A stretch of 28,124 nt of DNA from Acholeplasmataceae bacterium (GTDB taxonomy: Bacteria; Bacillota_I; Bacilli_A; Acholeplasmatales; Acholeplasmataceae), in contig JAQVBA010000009.1 in assembly GCA_028690555.1 (NCBI GenBank), positions 1-28,124 on the forward strand, written 5' to 3'. The position numbers and the translations under genes are program-made. The notes below the pieces were generated by a model. That model saw nothing but the letters and a program-made list of their open reading frames with translations. It was not told the DNA's origin and made no database searches. Each line of letters begins with the position of its first letter. Position 1 is the first letter of the stretch. This document shows, one piece after another, positions 1-7,234 of this stretch.

Positions 1-493
1 TACGTTTATTGACTAAACTAAAATCTGCTTCAACGCCTAATTCAATCATCACAATTTTTTCATCTTCAATCGATAGTGTCTTTAAAATCTTTTCGACAGA
101 AGACTCATTTAAAATGGTTTGCGCGAGTAAATAAGTAGATGAAATGACACTGTCAACCCCAAGTTTTTTAAATATTTCAACGTTTTTAGGGTTTCTAACT
201 TTTGCGACTGTTTTTTTAATATTAAATAATCTTTTGGCTGTAATACATGTAATATAATTATCCGTGTCAGAATCTCCCAATGCTAATAAAACATCAGCAC
301 CTTGAGCTTCAGCATCTGATAAACAATATCCTTTTGTTGGATCTCCAGGGAAGACTGGGACATCATTTGATGTAGAAATATACTCAGCAAATGCACGATC
401 TTGATTAATAACAATTAAATGATGATGTTCTTCTTTTAATGCTTTAATCACGAAGTCAGCTTCGTGTTTTCCGCCAGCAATCACGATTTTCAT
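1..493 (-). CDS. TrkA/RCK N-domain potassium-uptake regulator, partial (C-terminus beyond window)
   Basis: The frame is open from ATG at 493 to the left edge (164 residues visible, C-terminus missing). It begins MKIVIAGGKHEADFVIKAL, a degenerate Rossmann nucleotide-binding start (GGKHEA in place of GxGxxG). It continues with VFPGDPTKGYCLSDAEAQGADVLLALGDSDTDNYITC, the RCK_N pattern (GDxT...L..A....AD.....D..N). The start overlaps the TGA stop of the preceding trkA-like gene by 4 bases (ATGA), so translation is probably coupled. Known role of the family: cytosolic NAD/ATP-sensing subunits that gate Trk/Ktr potassium channels or cation/proton antiporters. A membrane partner could lie left of the window. 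The imperfect glycine motif suggests altered nucleotide binding; this is inference. Confidence 0.85.
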   Translation of the reverse strand, partial: MKIVIAGGKHEADFVIKALKEEHHHLIVINQDRAFAEYISTSNDVPVFPGDPTKGYCLSDAEAQGADVLLALGDSDTDNYITCITAKRLFNIKKTVAKVRNPKNVEIFKKLGVDSVISSTYLLAQTILNESSVEKILKTLSIEDEKIVMIELGVEADFSLVNKR

Positions 494-912
494 ACATCTT
501 CCTCCTCTTCCTTCGATAATTCAATAAATTCGTTAAATGAAAGTTTAAAAGGATAGATGGCTTGAATTGCAGTACCTTCTAATAATTTTCCTTTATCGGT
601 ATCTTCTAGGCGAACAAAAATGTTTGGTACATTATAAATGTAGTAACAAACATGTGCTAAGAAAATATTAACATTATCACTGTCTGTGGTTAATACAACA
701 GTTTTTGCTTGTTTAATATACGCATTCTCTAAGACGGTCATATCAGTGGCATCACCAACGACTTGATAACCAGAAAAAGATTCTTGTAGTTTTCTAAAAC
801 TATCTTCAGTCGCATCTATGACAATCACATCTTCACCAGCTTCTGACATTTTTGTGGCAATATTCCCACCTAAACGTCCAGAACCGATGACAATAAATTT
901 ATTTCGTTTCAT
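490..912 (-). CDS. TrkA-family RCK_N protein, single domain
   Basis: This 140-residue protein consists of one RCK_N domain. MKRNKFIVIGSGRLGGNIATKM carries a good GxGxxG (GSGRLG, residues 10-15), and an acidic residue follows the second strand (VIVIDAT). VVGDATDMTVLENAYIKQAKTVVLTTDSDNVNIF is the typical RCK continuation. There is no RCK_C domain; the tail is a run of acidic residues (KEEEEDV). It lies 50 bases downstream of the antiporter and overlaps the next RCK gene by 4 bases, so the three are probably one transcript. The stop codon is TGA. Likely role: nucleotide-dependent control of potassium or sodium flux together with its neighbours. Adjacent TrkA pairs occur in other bacteria (for example CeoB/CeoC). 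Confidence 0.88.
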   Translation of the reverse strand: MKRNKFIVIGSGRLGGNIATKMSEAGEDVIVIDATEDSFRKLQESFSGYQVVGDATDMTVLENAYIKQAKTVVLTTDSDNVNIFLAHVCYYIYNVPNIFVRLEDTDKGKLLEGTAIQAIYPFKLSFNEFIELSKEEEEDV

Positions 913-962
913 GGAAATTCTCCTTAAAAATCTTAAAAAATCAAGATATCGAATATATTTTA

Positions 963-2168
963 CTACGAATTCGCTAATTTTGCATCAACTATCGGTTGTT
1001 CAAGTAATTTTCGATACGATAAATCCATCAAAAACGCACCAATTGGTGCTGTGATAACAATCGATAAAACCGCAATAGATAGCATCAATTGGCCATGAAT
1101 GAACCCTAAAGAAAGTGGAATTGCACCTATCGCTGCTTGAACGGTTGCTTTTGGTAGATAAGAAATGGAAATAAATGTTTTTTCTTTTGTCTGAAAAGGT
1201 GTTTTAAAAAGTGATAATAATACACCAATCATACGTCCAATAAGGCCTAATAATACTAATGCAATCGCAAATAATCCTACACGAGGAATGACCATAATAT
1301 CTAATACAGCACCAACTAACACAAATAACATGATTTCACTGACTACCCATATTTTTTCAAACTTTTTGACTAATCGATGTGCCAGTACTTGGTATTGGTT
1401 TAATATCGTACCTCCAAGAACCATAACACTCACAAGTCCGGATATTAAAACTGTATCTTTAAGCGCATTTTCTAGAGCAATCATTAAAAATCCTATACTA
1501 AATATAATCAAAACTTTTATAGTATCTCTCATATGAAATTTTTTAAATAATTTCACTGAAAGTGTTCCCATGATGATGCCAAGCCCAATTCCTAAAATTA
1601 AAGAAATTGGAATAAATAATAAAGATTCAAACGAGAAAGAGTTCGTTTGATAACTTTGAATTAAAGACGAAAATAGAATAATGACAAACACATCATCAAT
1701 CGATGCTCCTGCTAAAATCAGTTGTGGAATTGGTTTCTTCTTTCCATAACCTCTTTCCATCAATTTAATCATCCGTGGCACAATAATTGCCGGTGATACC
1801 GCAGCAACCATCGAACCAATGATGGCAGCCTCTAAAAGTGTAATATCGAAAAATAATGGTGCCATAAAGGTAATGACGACAAATTCAAAAAGTGCCGGAA
1901 CAAAAGATAATAAAAGCGCAGGTCTACCAATTTTTTTTAAATCATTTAAATCCAAGGATAATCCTGCGCGAATCAAAATGACAATTAAAGCAATCTGTCT
2001 AAGCTCAGAAGATATCGTTAAAATCGATCCATCGATTAAATCAAATACATATGGACCTAAAATAATCCCAGCACACAACATCCCAATCATTCGTGGAAGT
2101 TTTAATTTTTCAAAAAGTTGTGCAAAGATAAGACTAATTAAAATGATTAAGGCAACACTTAGTAACAT
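963..2168 (-). CDS. Cation:proton antiporter (CPA superfamily)
   Basis: An integral membrane protein of about 401 residues with roughly 12 hydrophobic helices. It starts MLLSVALIILISLIFAQLFEKL, followed by LPRMIGMLCAGIILGP, the usual CPA start. IRAGLSLDL and the helix AGASIDDVFVIILF carry the acidic pair expected of the ion-exchange site (Asp-Asp, as in the CPA2-type core). The start at 2168 is preferred because GGAGG lies a few bases upstream; the longer open frame would run through the structured leader. Likely role: exchange of Na+ or K+ for H+ across the cytoplasmic membrane. Two RCK proteins follow, a frequent arrangement for regulated CPA/Trk systems. Ion selectivity cannot be told from sequence. 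It is preceded by a promoter and a terminator-like hairpin, so conditional expression is likely. Confidence 0.88.
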   Translation of the reverse strand: MLLSVALIILISLIFAQLFEKLKLPRMIGMLCAGIILGPYVFDLIDGSILTISSELRQIALIVILIRAGLSLDLNDLKKIGRPALLLSFVPALFEFVVITFMAPLFFDITLLEAAIIGSMVAAVSPAIIVPRMIKLMERGYGKKKPIPQLILAGASIDDVFVIILFSSLIQSYQTNSFSFESLLFIPISLILGIGLGIIMGTLSVKLFKKFHMRDTIKVLIIFSIGFLMIALENALKDTVLISGLVSVMVLGGTILNQYQVLAHRLVKKFEKIWVVSEIMLFVLVGAVLDIMVIPRVGLFAIALVLLGLIGRMIGVLLSLFKTPFQTKEKTFISISYLPKATVQAAIGAIPLSLGFIHGQLMLSIAVLSIVITAPIGAFLMDLSYRKLLEQPIVDAKLANS

Positions 2169-2179
2169 ATATCCTCCAT

Positions 2180-2208
2180 AAAAAAATCTACAACAAAAAA
2201 TGTTGTAG
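2180..2208 (-). terminator. Terminator-like hairpin in antiporter leader (expression platform candidate)
   Basis: A 7-bp perfect stem CTACAAC/GTTGTAG with a 7-base loop is followed on the minus strand by ATTTTTTTAT, about 10 bases before the GGAGG of the antiporter. The stem is only 3 of 7 GC, so it would be a modest terminator, suited to conditional attenuation. It would also stop read-through from the upstream DUF1295 operon, which has no clear terminator of its own. Confidence 0.5.
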
Positions 2209-2265
2209 AAGTCATCAGCTATCCGCGGTTTTAGCAAAATTCGCTATGGGAGACAATCATTCCCA
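2188..2265 (-). ncRNA. Candidate cis-regulatory leader RNA (possible ion-sensing riboswitch)
   Basis: Read on the minus strand from the predicted transcript start, the leader holds a TGGGA/TCCCA stem (2247-2251 with 2261-2265). Directly next to it is a TAGC/GCTA stem (2232-2235 with 2243-2246). A stretch with little obvious local pairing follows, containing CCGCGG, TAGCTGATGACTTC and neighbours (about 2209-2230). Last comes a 7-bp hairpin CTACAAC/GTTGTAG (2188-2194 with 2202-2208) followed by a run of T. Compact stacked stems, a GC-containing junction and a terminator-like hairpin just before the ribosome binding site form riboswitch architecture. I cannot assign it to a class by eye. The gene it controls makes Na+-I (DUF1646 motif) the first class to test, as an inference from context only. 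Confidence 0.5.
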
Positions 2266-2271
2266 GTGGTT

Positions 2272-2300
2272 ATTGTATAGAATAAGTCTTTATAAGTCAA
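2272..2300 (-). promoter_or_regulatory. Sigma-A promoter of antiporter-trkA operon
   Basis: On the minus strand TTGACT (2295-2300), a 17-base spacer, then TACAAT (2272-2277). Transcription would start near 2264-2267, exactly at the 5' edge of the structured leader. That supports the leader being a transcribed RNA element. Confidence 0.7.
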
Positions 2301-2307
2301 GAACTCT

Positions 2308-3177
2308 TTATTTTTCTTTCTTTTGGAAAAATGGAATAAGCATCGAAACTTTCTTTTGATAGTCTTCATAGGATGGTCTCGTTTCTAAAATCTTTTTCTC
2401 CATGAGTGGAATGCTAATAAATAAGAATAAACAGGTCATGAGGATTGGCGATAAAATGTAAATATCGATGACTCGATACGTCGATAAATAAATTAAATAA
2501 AGCCCCCACCATACGGCAATTTCACCAAAATAGTTGGGATGTCTTGATAATTTCCATAATCCGAAATCAATGATTTTATTTTTACCTGGATGAAGCAATC
2601 TAAATGTCATCATTTGTTGGTCGGCAATATATTGAATAATCGCACCGGATGCGATGACTAATGATCCTATAACCATACCACCATTAACAAATGGCTCAGC
2701 TTCTAATATTTTGATTGCTAAAATCATTTGTAAAAAAACAATCGTAGTAGGCATTAATTGAATTCCAAATAAATTAGTCAATGGATAAAGTTTAGGAGCT
2801 TTTTCTTTAATCTTTAAATACCGCCAGTCCACTTCATCAAATCCATGCCAGTTTCTCGCCCAATTATACGTCAAACGGATACTCCACAGTAAAATTGAAG
2901 TCGCCATTAAAAATACACCTAATGTCACATGTGTATTTAAATAAAGCATACTTAAAAAGATGATTACAGGTGGTATTACACTCCAATATGGATCATAAAG
3001 AGATGCATTCTTTAAAATCAATGAGAAAATCCAAATGACGAGCGTTGAGGTCACATCAGCAATGAATAAATTCATCAAAAATGAAAAATCAAGCATATAA
3101 AATGTCAATACACCAATCCCAATAGCAAATATATAAATGGTTAAAATCCATAAAAATGATATTGTTCTTTTTGTCAT
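2308..3177 (-). CDS. DUF1295 / steroid 5-alpha-reductase-like membrane protein
   Basis: 289 residues with about 7-8 hydrophobic helices. The C-terminal half carries the DUF1295 hallmark GLWKLSRHPNYFGEIAVWWG, which in the wider steroid-reductase/ICMT-like superfamily forms the NADPH- or cofactor-binding region. It ends in PLMEKKILETRPSYEDYQKK, also typical (the 'E..l...r..Y..Y' tail). The substrate is unknown; lipid or isoprenoid-type double-bond reduction is plausible by family but unproven. It is the last gene of a five-gene operon, 9 bases after the 2-hydroxyacid dehydrogenase. The N-terminus is a hydrophobic signal anchor. Confidence 0.85.
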   Translation of the reverse strand: MTKRTISFLWILTIYIFAIGIGVLTFYMLDFSFLMNLFIADVTSTLVIWIFSLILKNASLYDPYWSVIPPVIIFLSMLYLNTHVTLGVFLMATSILLWSIRLTYNWARNWHGFDEVDWRYLKIKEKAPKLYPLTNLFGIQLMPTTIVFLQMILAIKILEAEPFVNGGMVIGSLVIASGAIIQYIADQQMMTFRLLHPGKNKIIDFGLWKLSRHPNYFGEIAVWWGLYLIYLSTYRVIDIYILSPILMTCLFLFISIPLMEKKILETRPSYEDYQKKVSMLIPFFQKKEK

Positions 3178-3186
3178 AAATCCCCC

Positions 3187-4107
3187 TTATACAATGCGAT
3201 TTGGTAAATTTTCTTGGTGCAAATAATAGTTTAAGGATGTGAGAAGCACACGTATTAATCTTTCTTGAGTTCTAGGTGATCCAATGGAATTATGTGGTGT
3301 GATAAACACATTATCCAAAGTCCATAAAATATGATCTTTCGGTAATGGTTCAGGAACCATCACATCCAGTCCTGCACCTCTAATTTTTTGGTGAATTAAT
3401 GCATCTACCAACACATCTTGATCCACAACATCGCCTCTTGAGACATTAATGAATAAAAGAGATGGTTTAAATAAATTAAATGCATCTTGATTAATCATCT
3501 TTTTTGTTTCTTTCGATGATGGGAGTGTAACAATCAAATAATCACTTTCTTTATAAATGGTTTCTAATCCTTGTTGGTCAGTATAGATTTCATCAAAATT
3601 CTCTAAATTTTCAAAAGTTCTTTTATAACCAAGGACTCTAGCTCCAAAAGCTTTCATCCGTTTAGCGACTTCTTTCCCTATCGAGCCAGCACCAATAATA
3701 CCAACAGTAGATTCGCAGATTTCATGTCCAACATGAATATTTTTCCACAATCCTTCTTTCATCTGATTTAAATATCCTTCAAGGTTACGATTAAATAGCA
3801 AGATTTTAGAAAAAACATCTTCAGCAATCGAAATACTATAGACATCTGGAGCATTAGATAAGATAATTCCTCTTTGTTTTAGATAATCTTGATCAATGGT
3901 ATCATAACCTGCACTGAGTAATTGGATCCATTTTAAATTCAAAAATTGATCTAATAAATCTTTTTTTAATGTTTGTGGCATCGCAAAAATTGCATCACAG
4001 TCATAACGATTATCTAAATCTGTGACCCAATCAATCTTCGGATATTGACTTCTCATAATTTCTATATGTTTTTCTTTTAAAACGTTTAATTCAACCCAAA
4101 TTTTCAT
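3187..4107 (-). CDS. D-isomer-specific 2-hydroxyacid dehydrogenase
   Basis: 306 residues, normal for the family. The N-terminal and C-terminal parts form the catalytic domain around a central NAD(P)-binding domain with GAGSIG at 139-144. Catalytic residues are visible: Arg224 in NVSRGD, Glu253 in VPEPLP and His272 in ITPHNS. The reaction is NAD(P)H-dependent reduction of a 2-keto acid to a D-2-hydroxyacid, or the reverse. The residue after the second beta strand is basic (LGYKRTF), which favours NADPH over NADH by family experience. The specific substrate is not evident; a glyoxylate/hydroxypyruvate reductase-like role is possible. The gene sits between GNAT and DUF1295 genes with 9-base gaps. 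Confidence 0.88.
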   Translation of the reverse strand: MKIWVELNVLKEKHIEIMRSQYPKIDWVTDLDNRYDCDAIFAMPQTLKKDLLDQFLNLKWIQLLSAGYDTIDQDYLKQRGIILSNAPDVYSISIAEDVFSKILLFNRNLEGYLNQMKEGLWKNIHVGHEICESTVGIIGAGSIGKEVAKRMKAFGARVLGYKRTFENLENFDEIYTDQQGLETIYKESDYLIVTLPSSKETKKMINQDAFNLFKPSLLFINVSRGDVVDQDVLVDALIHQKIRGAGLDVMVPEPLPKDHILWTLDNVFITPHNSIGSPRTQERLIRVLLTSLNYYLHQENLPNRIV

Positions 4108-4116
4108 GATAACCCC

Positions 4117-4629
4117 TTATAATATTTTGTCAAATGCTAATCTTCGAATATCGCCTTTTTTTTGATGAAGCTTAATCCATCCGCAAAGTTCATACCCTTG
4201 ATTTTGAAAAAGCCTAATGGCATACTGATTGTGTTCATGTGTATCGATACGCATGTAATGTATATTTTTTTGTTTTGCGACTAAATCACTATAATCCATG
4301 AGCATTTTCGCGATATTTTTACCAAGTAAATCTTTTTTAATAGCGAGGCGATGAATCGTCAAATAAGGTTCATCTTTTCGCCATTTTCCATCATAAATGG
4401 TTAAATAAGTGTCTTCAACGCCACTTCTAACTGCCATCATACCTTTTAAATCATGCCCATCAACTAAAACATAAAACTCTTGATGCAAAATATCAATTTT
4501 AAATGTTTCAATCGTTGGATCTTCATATTGCCACTGATCAATATGGCGAGATTTCAAGAGCTCTTTTGTTTCTAATCTTAATTTCCAAATATCATCTAAA
4601 TCCGCTAATGTTGCAAGTCTTATGATCAT
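4117..4629 (-). CDS. GNAT family N-acetyltransferase
   Basis: 170 residues. The acetyl-CoA fold is visible: the N-terminal strand and helix MIIRLATLADLDDIWKLR, motif A near LTIHRLAIKKDLLGKNIAKMLMDY (the usual R/Q-x-x-G/A pattern is loose, with LLGKNIA), then MRIDTHEHNQYAIRLFQNQGYELCGW, the motif B helix with N..A..L....GF. It probably transfers an acetyl group from acetyl-CoA to a small molecule or protein amine; the acceptor cannot be read from sequence. It lies 8 bases after the 6-phosphogluconate dehydrogenase and 9 bases before the dehydrogenase gene, so it is co-transcribed. Confidence 0.85.
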   Translation of the reverse strand: MIIRLATLADLDDIWKLRLETKELLKSRHIDQWQYEDPTIETFKIDILHQEFYVLVDGHDLKGMMAVRSGVEDTYLTIYDGKWRKDEPYLTIHRLAIKKDLLGKNIAKMLMDYSDLVAKQKNIHYMRIDTHEHNQYAIRLFQNQGYELCGWIKLHQKKGDIRRLAFDKIL

Positions 4630-4637
4630 ATAAACTC

Positions 4638-5540
4638 CTATTTTTTATAATAAATGGTATGTCCACCAAAAGCTTTTCTAGTGGCTGCTACAACTTTTTC
4701 GCCAAATTGATCTTCATCCTTAGATTTGAATCTCGCATATAAAGATTGCGTAATCACCGGAAGAGATACTTTATATCTGAGTGCTTCCTCAATCATCCAC
4801 ATACCTTCACCAGTGTCATCAACTTTGCCTTCAATTCCTTCTAAATCTTTGTTTTGACTAAAAGCCTCTTTCACATAACCCATTAAGGTCGATGAGATGA
4901 GTGATCCGTGATTCCACGCATTGGAAATCGCTTCATAATCTAATTCAAATGGTGATGATTTTAAAAGTGCAAATCCCTCACCAATCGATTGCATCATCCC
5001 GTATTCAATCCCATTATGGACCATTTTTGTAAAATGACCTGCGCCAGGTTTCCCAACATAAGTAAAACCATCTTCAATTGATAAATCTTTAAAAAGCGGT
5101 TCTAATTTATCAACCACTTCTTTTTCGCCACCTGCCAAAAGACATAAACCGTGTCTAGCACCTTTCGTGCCACCACTGGTTCCCATATCAATAAAATCTA
5201 CGCCTAAACTTTTGAATGTTTGATACCTCTTAATCGAAACATTAAAATTTGAATTTCCACCATCGATGATGACATCTCCAGGAAGAACATATTTTTCTAA
5301 ATCATATAAAACCTTATCGACCATACCATTTGGAATCATCAACCAAATGATCAGTTGTTCATCATTTTGTCTTTCACATAAGCATGCTAAAGAATTACAA
5401 GCCTTAAAGGAAGATGCTTGAAATTCATCTAAGACTTTTTGATCAATATCATAGCCTGTGACATCATAGCCATGATCTTTCATATTCAACGCCATGTTAA
5501 ATCCCATTTTACCTAAACCAATCATGCGAATATTCATCAT
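4638..5540 (-). CDS. gndA: 6-phosphogluconate dehydrogenase, short decarboxylating type
   Basis: 300 residues, the short (about 300) form rather than the about 470-residue form. It has GLGKMG at 8-13, then IDGGNSNF, then the substrate-binding stretch DMGTSGGTKGARHGLCLLAGG (119-139). The catalytic Lys172 and Asn176 lie in HFTKMVHNGIEYG. It oxidises 6-phosphogluconate to ribulose 5-phosphate with release of CO2. Asp31 after the second strand (TGYDID) suggests NAD rather than NADP, as for the short bacterial enzymes. Two ATGs are adjacent (5540 and 5537); GGAGG is better spaced from the second. It is the second gene of a five-gene operon, 8 bases after the DNA glycosylase. Confidence 0.88.
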   Translation of the reverse strand: MMNIRMIGLGKMGFNMALNMKDHGYDVTGYDIDQKVLDEFQASSFKACNSLACLCERQNDEQLIIWLMIPNGMVDKVLYDLEKYVLPGDVIIDGGNSNFNVSIKRYQTFKSLGVDFIDMGTSGGTKGARHGLCLLAGGEKEVVDKLEPLFKDLSIEDGFTYVGKPGAGHFTKMVHNGIEYGMMQSIGEGFALLKSSPFELDYEAISNAWNHGSLISSTLMGYVKEAFSQNKDLEGIEGKVDDTGEGMWMIEEALRYKVSLPVITQSLYARFKSKDEDQFGEKVVAATRKAFGGHTIYYKK

Positions 5541-5548
5541 TAATCCTC

Positions 5549-6172
5549 CTATTTTAATCCGTTTTGATCATGCATGTGCCATAAAAAATGACTGACGACT
5601 GAACGGTAAGGTTCCCATTTTAAACTGATTTCTTCGATTTCCTGATGACTTAAATTTTCATTTTTATATAGTCTTTTTACTGCATTTCTTAATCCTAAAT
5701 CAAGGACTGAAAAGACATCTTCTCTCCCTAATGAAAACATTAAAAACATGTCAACACTCCAAGGTCCAATTCCTTTAATCTTTAATAACATATCTTTTAT
5801 ATCTTCATTTGACATTAGTTCAATTTCATGAAAATGAACCGATTGATCCATCACGTGTTGTGATAAAGATTTAATGTATGTAATTTTTTGATAAGATAAT
5901 CCTATTTCCCTTAGTCTTATATCCTCTGTCTCTATGATTTTTTTGGGAGACAATATTCCTTCATATAAATTCATAAAACGATGGATGATGACACTTGCTA
6001 CTTTTGAAGAAAGCTGTTGGCTTAAAATCGTCATCGCCAATGATTTGAAATAATCATCGTCAATATTGACAGTAACCGATTTTACATCTTCAAAGAGTTT
6101 TCTTAAATGATGATCTTGATTCATGAGTATTTGACATGGTTTTGATGTTATGTCGTATTTTATCGTTTTCAT
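5549..6172 (-). CDS. DNA-3-methyladenine glycosylase II (AlkA-like, HhH-GPD)
   Basis: 207 residues. TILSQQLSSKVA (48-59) is the first HhH-GPD signature. LLKIKGIGPWSVDMFLMFSLG holds the helix-hairpin-helix (about 129-149), and the catalytic Asp is Asp158 in FSVLDLGLRNA. It excises alkylated bases (3-methyladenine and related lesions) in base-excision repair. There is no C-terminal iron-sulfur cluster cysteine set, which argues against endonuclease III/MutY. It lacks the extra N-terminal domain of E. coli AlkA, matching the short bacterial forms. It is the first gene of the operon, with AAAGGA upstream of the ATG. Confidence 0.88.
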   Translation of the reverse strand: MKTIKYDITSKPCQILMNQDHHLRKLFEDVKSVTVNIDDDYFKSLAMTILSQQLSSKVASVIIHRFMNLYEGILSPKKIIETEDIRLREIGLSYQKITYIKSLSQHVMDQSVHFHEIELMSNEDIKDMLLKIKGIGPWSVDMFLMFSLGREDVFSVLDLGLRNAVKRLYKNENLSHQEIEEISLKWEPYRSVVSHFLWHMHDQNGLK

Positions 6173-6190
6173 AGTTTTCCTTTAATCTAA

Positions 6191-6196
6191 ATTATA
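6191..6196 (-). promoter_or_regulatory. Possible -10 element of the alkA-gndA operon
   Basis: TATAAT lies on the minus strand about 20 bases before the AlkA start. No good -35 is found 16-18 bases upstream, so only the -10 is supported. It follows the degV terminator, which is where a promoter for this operon would be expected. Confidence 0.35.
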
Positions 6197-6229
6197 CCCC
6201 TTTAAAAAAATGGTGGAAATAACAAGAAC

Positions 6230-6251
6230 AAAAAGCGAGTCAAAGACTCGC
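6230..6251 (-). terminator. Intrinsic terminator of degV
   Basis: GCGAGTC, a 3-base loop, then GACTCGC (6235-6251), followed on the minus strand by TTTTT. It begins 3 bases after the DegV stop codon. A clean 7-bp GC-containing stem. Confidence 0.85.
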
Positions 6252-6253
6252 AT

Positions 6254-7126
6254 TTATCGTTTATAACCTACAAAAAATATTGCAATCGTCCCTGGACCAG
6301 AATGAGCTCCAATAATCGGACCTACATGGTTATAAATAATATCTTTTACACCATATTTTTCTTTAATCTTTTCTCCAACTTCCATGGCTTCATCGATACA
6401 ATCTCCATGAGATATGAATATCGTTTGTTCTTTGGGTTTATCAATATTACCTTCGATTAAGTCTACCATTTGTTCTAAACTAAATGATCTACCTCTCGCT
6501 TTGCGTAAAGGTACGAGTTTACCTTCATCTGTCACATGCAAAATTGGTTTAATTCTAAGAATTGTTCCCAAGATTGCAGATACATCTGATAATCTTCCAC
6601 CACGTCTTAATGTGCCAAGATCATCGACTGTAAATACATGAATATGATTTAATTTATGATTTTCAACCCAGGCTGCAACTTCTTCAATCGAATCATTTTT
6701 TAATTTTTCTTGCCATGCATGATAAACCAATAACCCTTGACCCATCGAGGCTGATCTTGAGTCAATCGTTATAATTTTACGTTCAGGATATTGTTTTAAT
6801 AATTCTTCTTTTGCGACAACAGATGACTGATAAGTTCCAGAAAGTGCAGATGAAAACGCAATGTATAAAATATCTTGCCCATTTTTCAAAATGTCTTCAA
6901 AAAAGCTAAGAAAAGCGCCCACATTGACTAATGAGGTTTTTGCTACCTTTTTTGCGCGTAACATTTGATAAAAATCAATCACTTTCAACTCACGTTCATC
7001 TGGATAATGAAAATAGCTTTTTCCTTCAATTTCTACTGAAAGTGGTACAATCTTTAATTCCATCTCTTCAACGAGTTTTTGTGGAAGATCTGCACATGAA
7101 TCGGTTGCAATAACAAATGATTTCAT
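6254..7126 (-). CDS. DegV family fatty-acid-binding protein (FakB-like)
   Basis: 290 residues, the normal DegV length. Hallmarks: ATDSCADLP near the N-terminus, KTSLVN in the position of the TSQP ligand motif, FSSALSGTYQSS, VDDLGTLRRGGRLS and the C-terminal SHGDC region ending in GPGTIAIFF. The family binds a single fatty acid in an internal pocket. FakB members present it to the FakA kinase for conversion to acyl phosphate for phospholipid synthesis. No fakA is in the window, so fatty-acid import by this route is inferred. It is a single-gene transcript with its own promoter and terminator. Confidence 0.88.
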   Translation of the reverse strand: MKSFVIATDSCADLPQKLVEEMELKIVPLSVEIEGKSYFHYPDERELKVIDFYQMLRAKKVAKTSLVNVGAFLSFFEDILKNGQDILYIAFSSALSGTYQSSVVAKEELLKQYPERKIITIDSRSASMGQGLLVYHAWQEKLKNDSIEEVAAWVENHKLNHIHVFTVDDLGTLRRGGRLSDVSAILGTILRIKPILHVTDEGKLVPLRKARGRSFSLEQMVDLIEGNIDKPKEQTIFISHGDCIDEAMEVGEKIKEKYGVKDIIYNHVGPIIGAHSGPGTIAIFFVGYKR

Positions 7127-7157
7127 ACATTTACCCCATAACTTTATATTTACATCA

Positions 7158-7186
7158 ATTATACCTATTTAAATCCTTTCAAGCAA
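7158..7186 (-). promoter_or_regulatory. Promoter of degV
   Basis: Minus strand: TTGCTT (7181-7186), a 17-base spacer, TATAAT (7158-7163), about 31 bases before the ATG. GGGG lies about 7 bases before the start. Confidence 0.6.
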
Positions 7187-7207
7187 GCCATTCGGTTCAT
7201 TTGCAAA

Positions 7208-7234
7208 GAAAAAAAGGAATGCATTTGCATTCCC
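7208..7234 (-). terminator. Intrinsic terminator of the serine operon
   Basis: GGAATGC, a 4-base loop, then GCATTCC (7216-7233), followed on the minus strand by seven T. It lies immediately after the serA stop codon. Confidence 0.85.

Noticed and set aside
2169..2237. 22-residue N-terminal extension of the antiporter
   Set aside because: It runs across the structured leader and terminator hairpin, and the ATG at 2168 has GGAGG and the normal family start.
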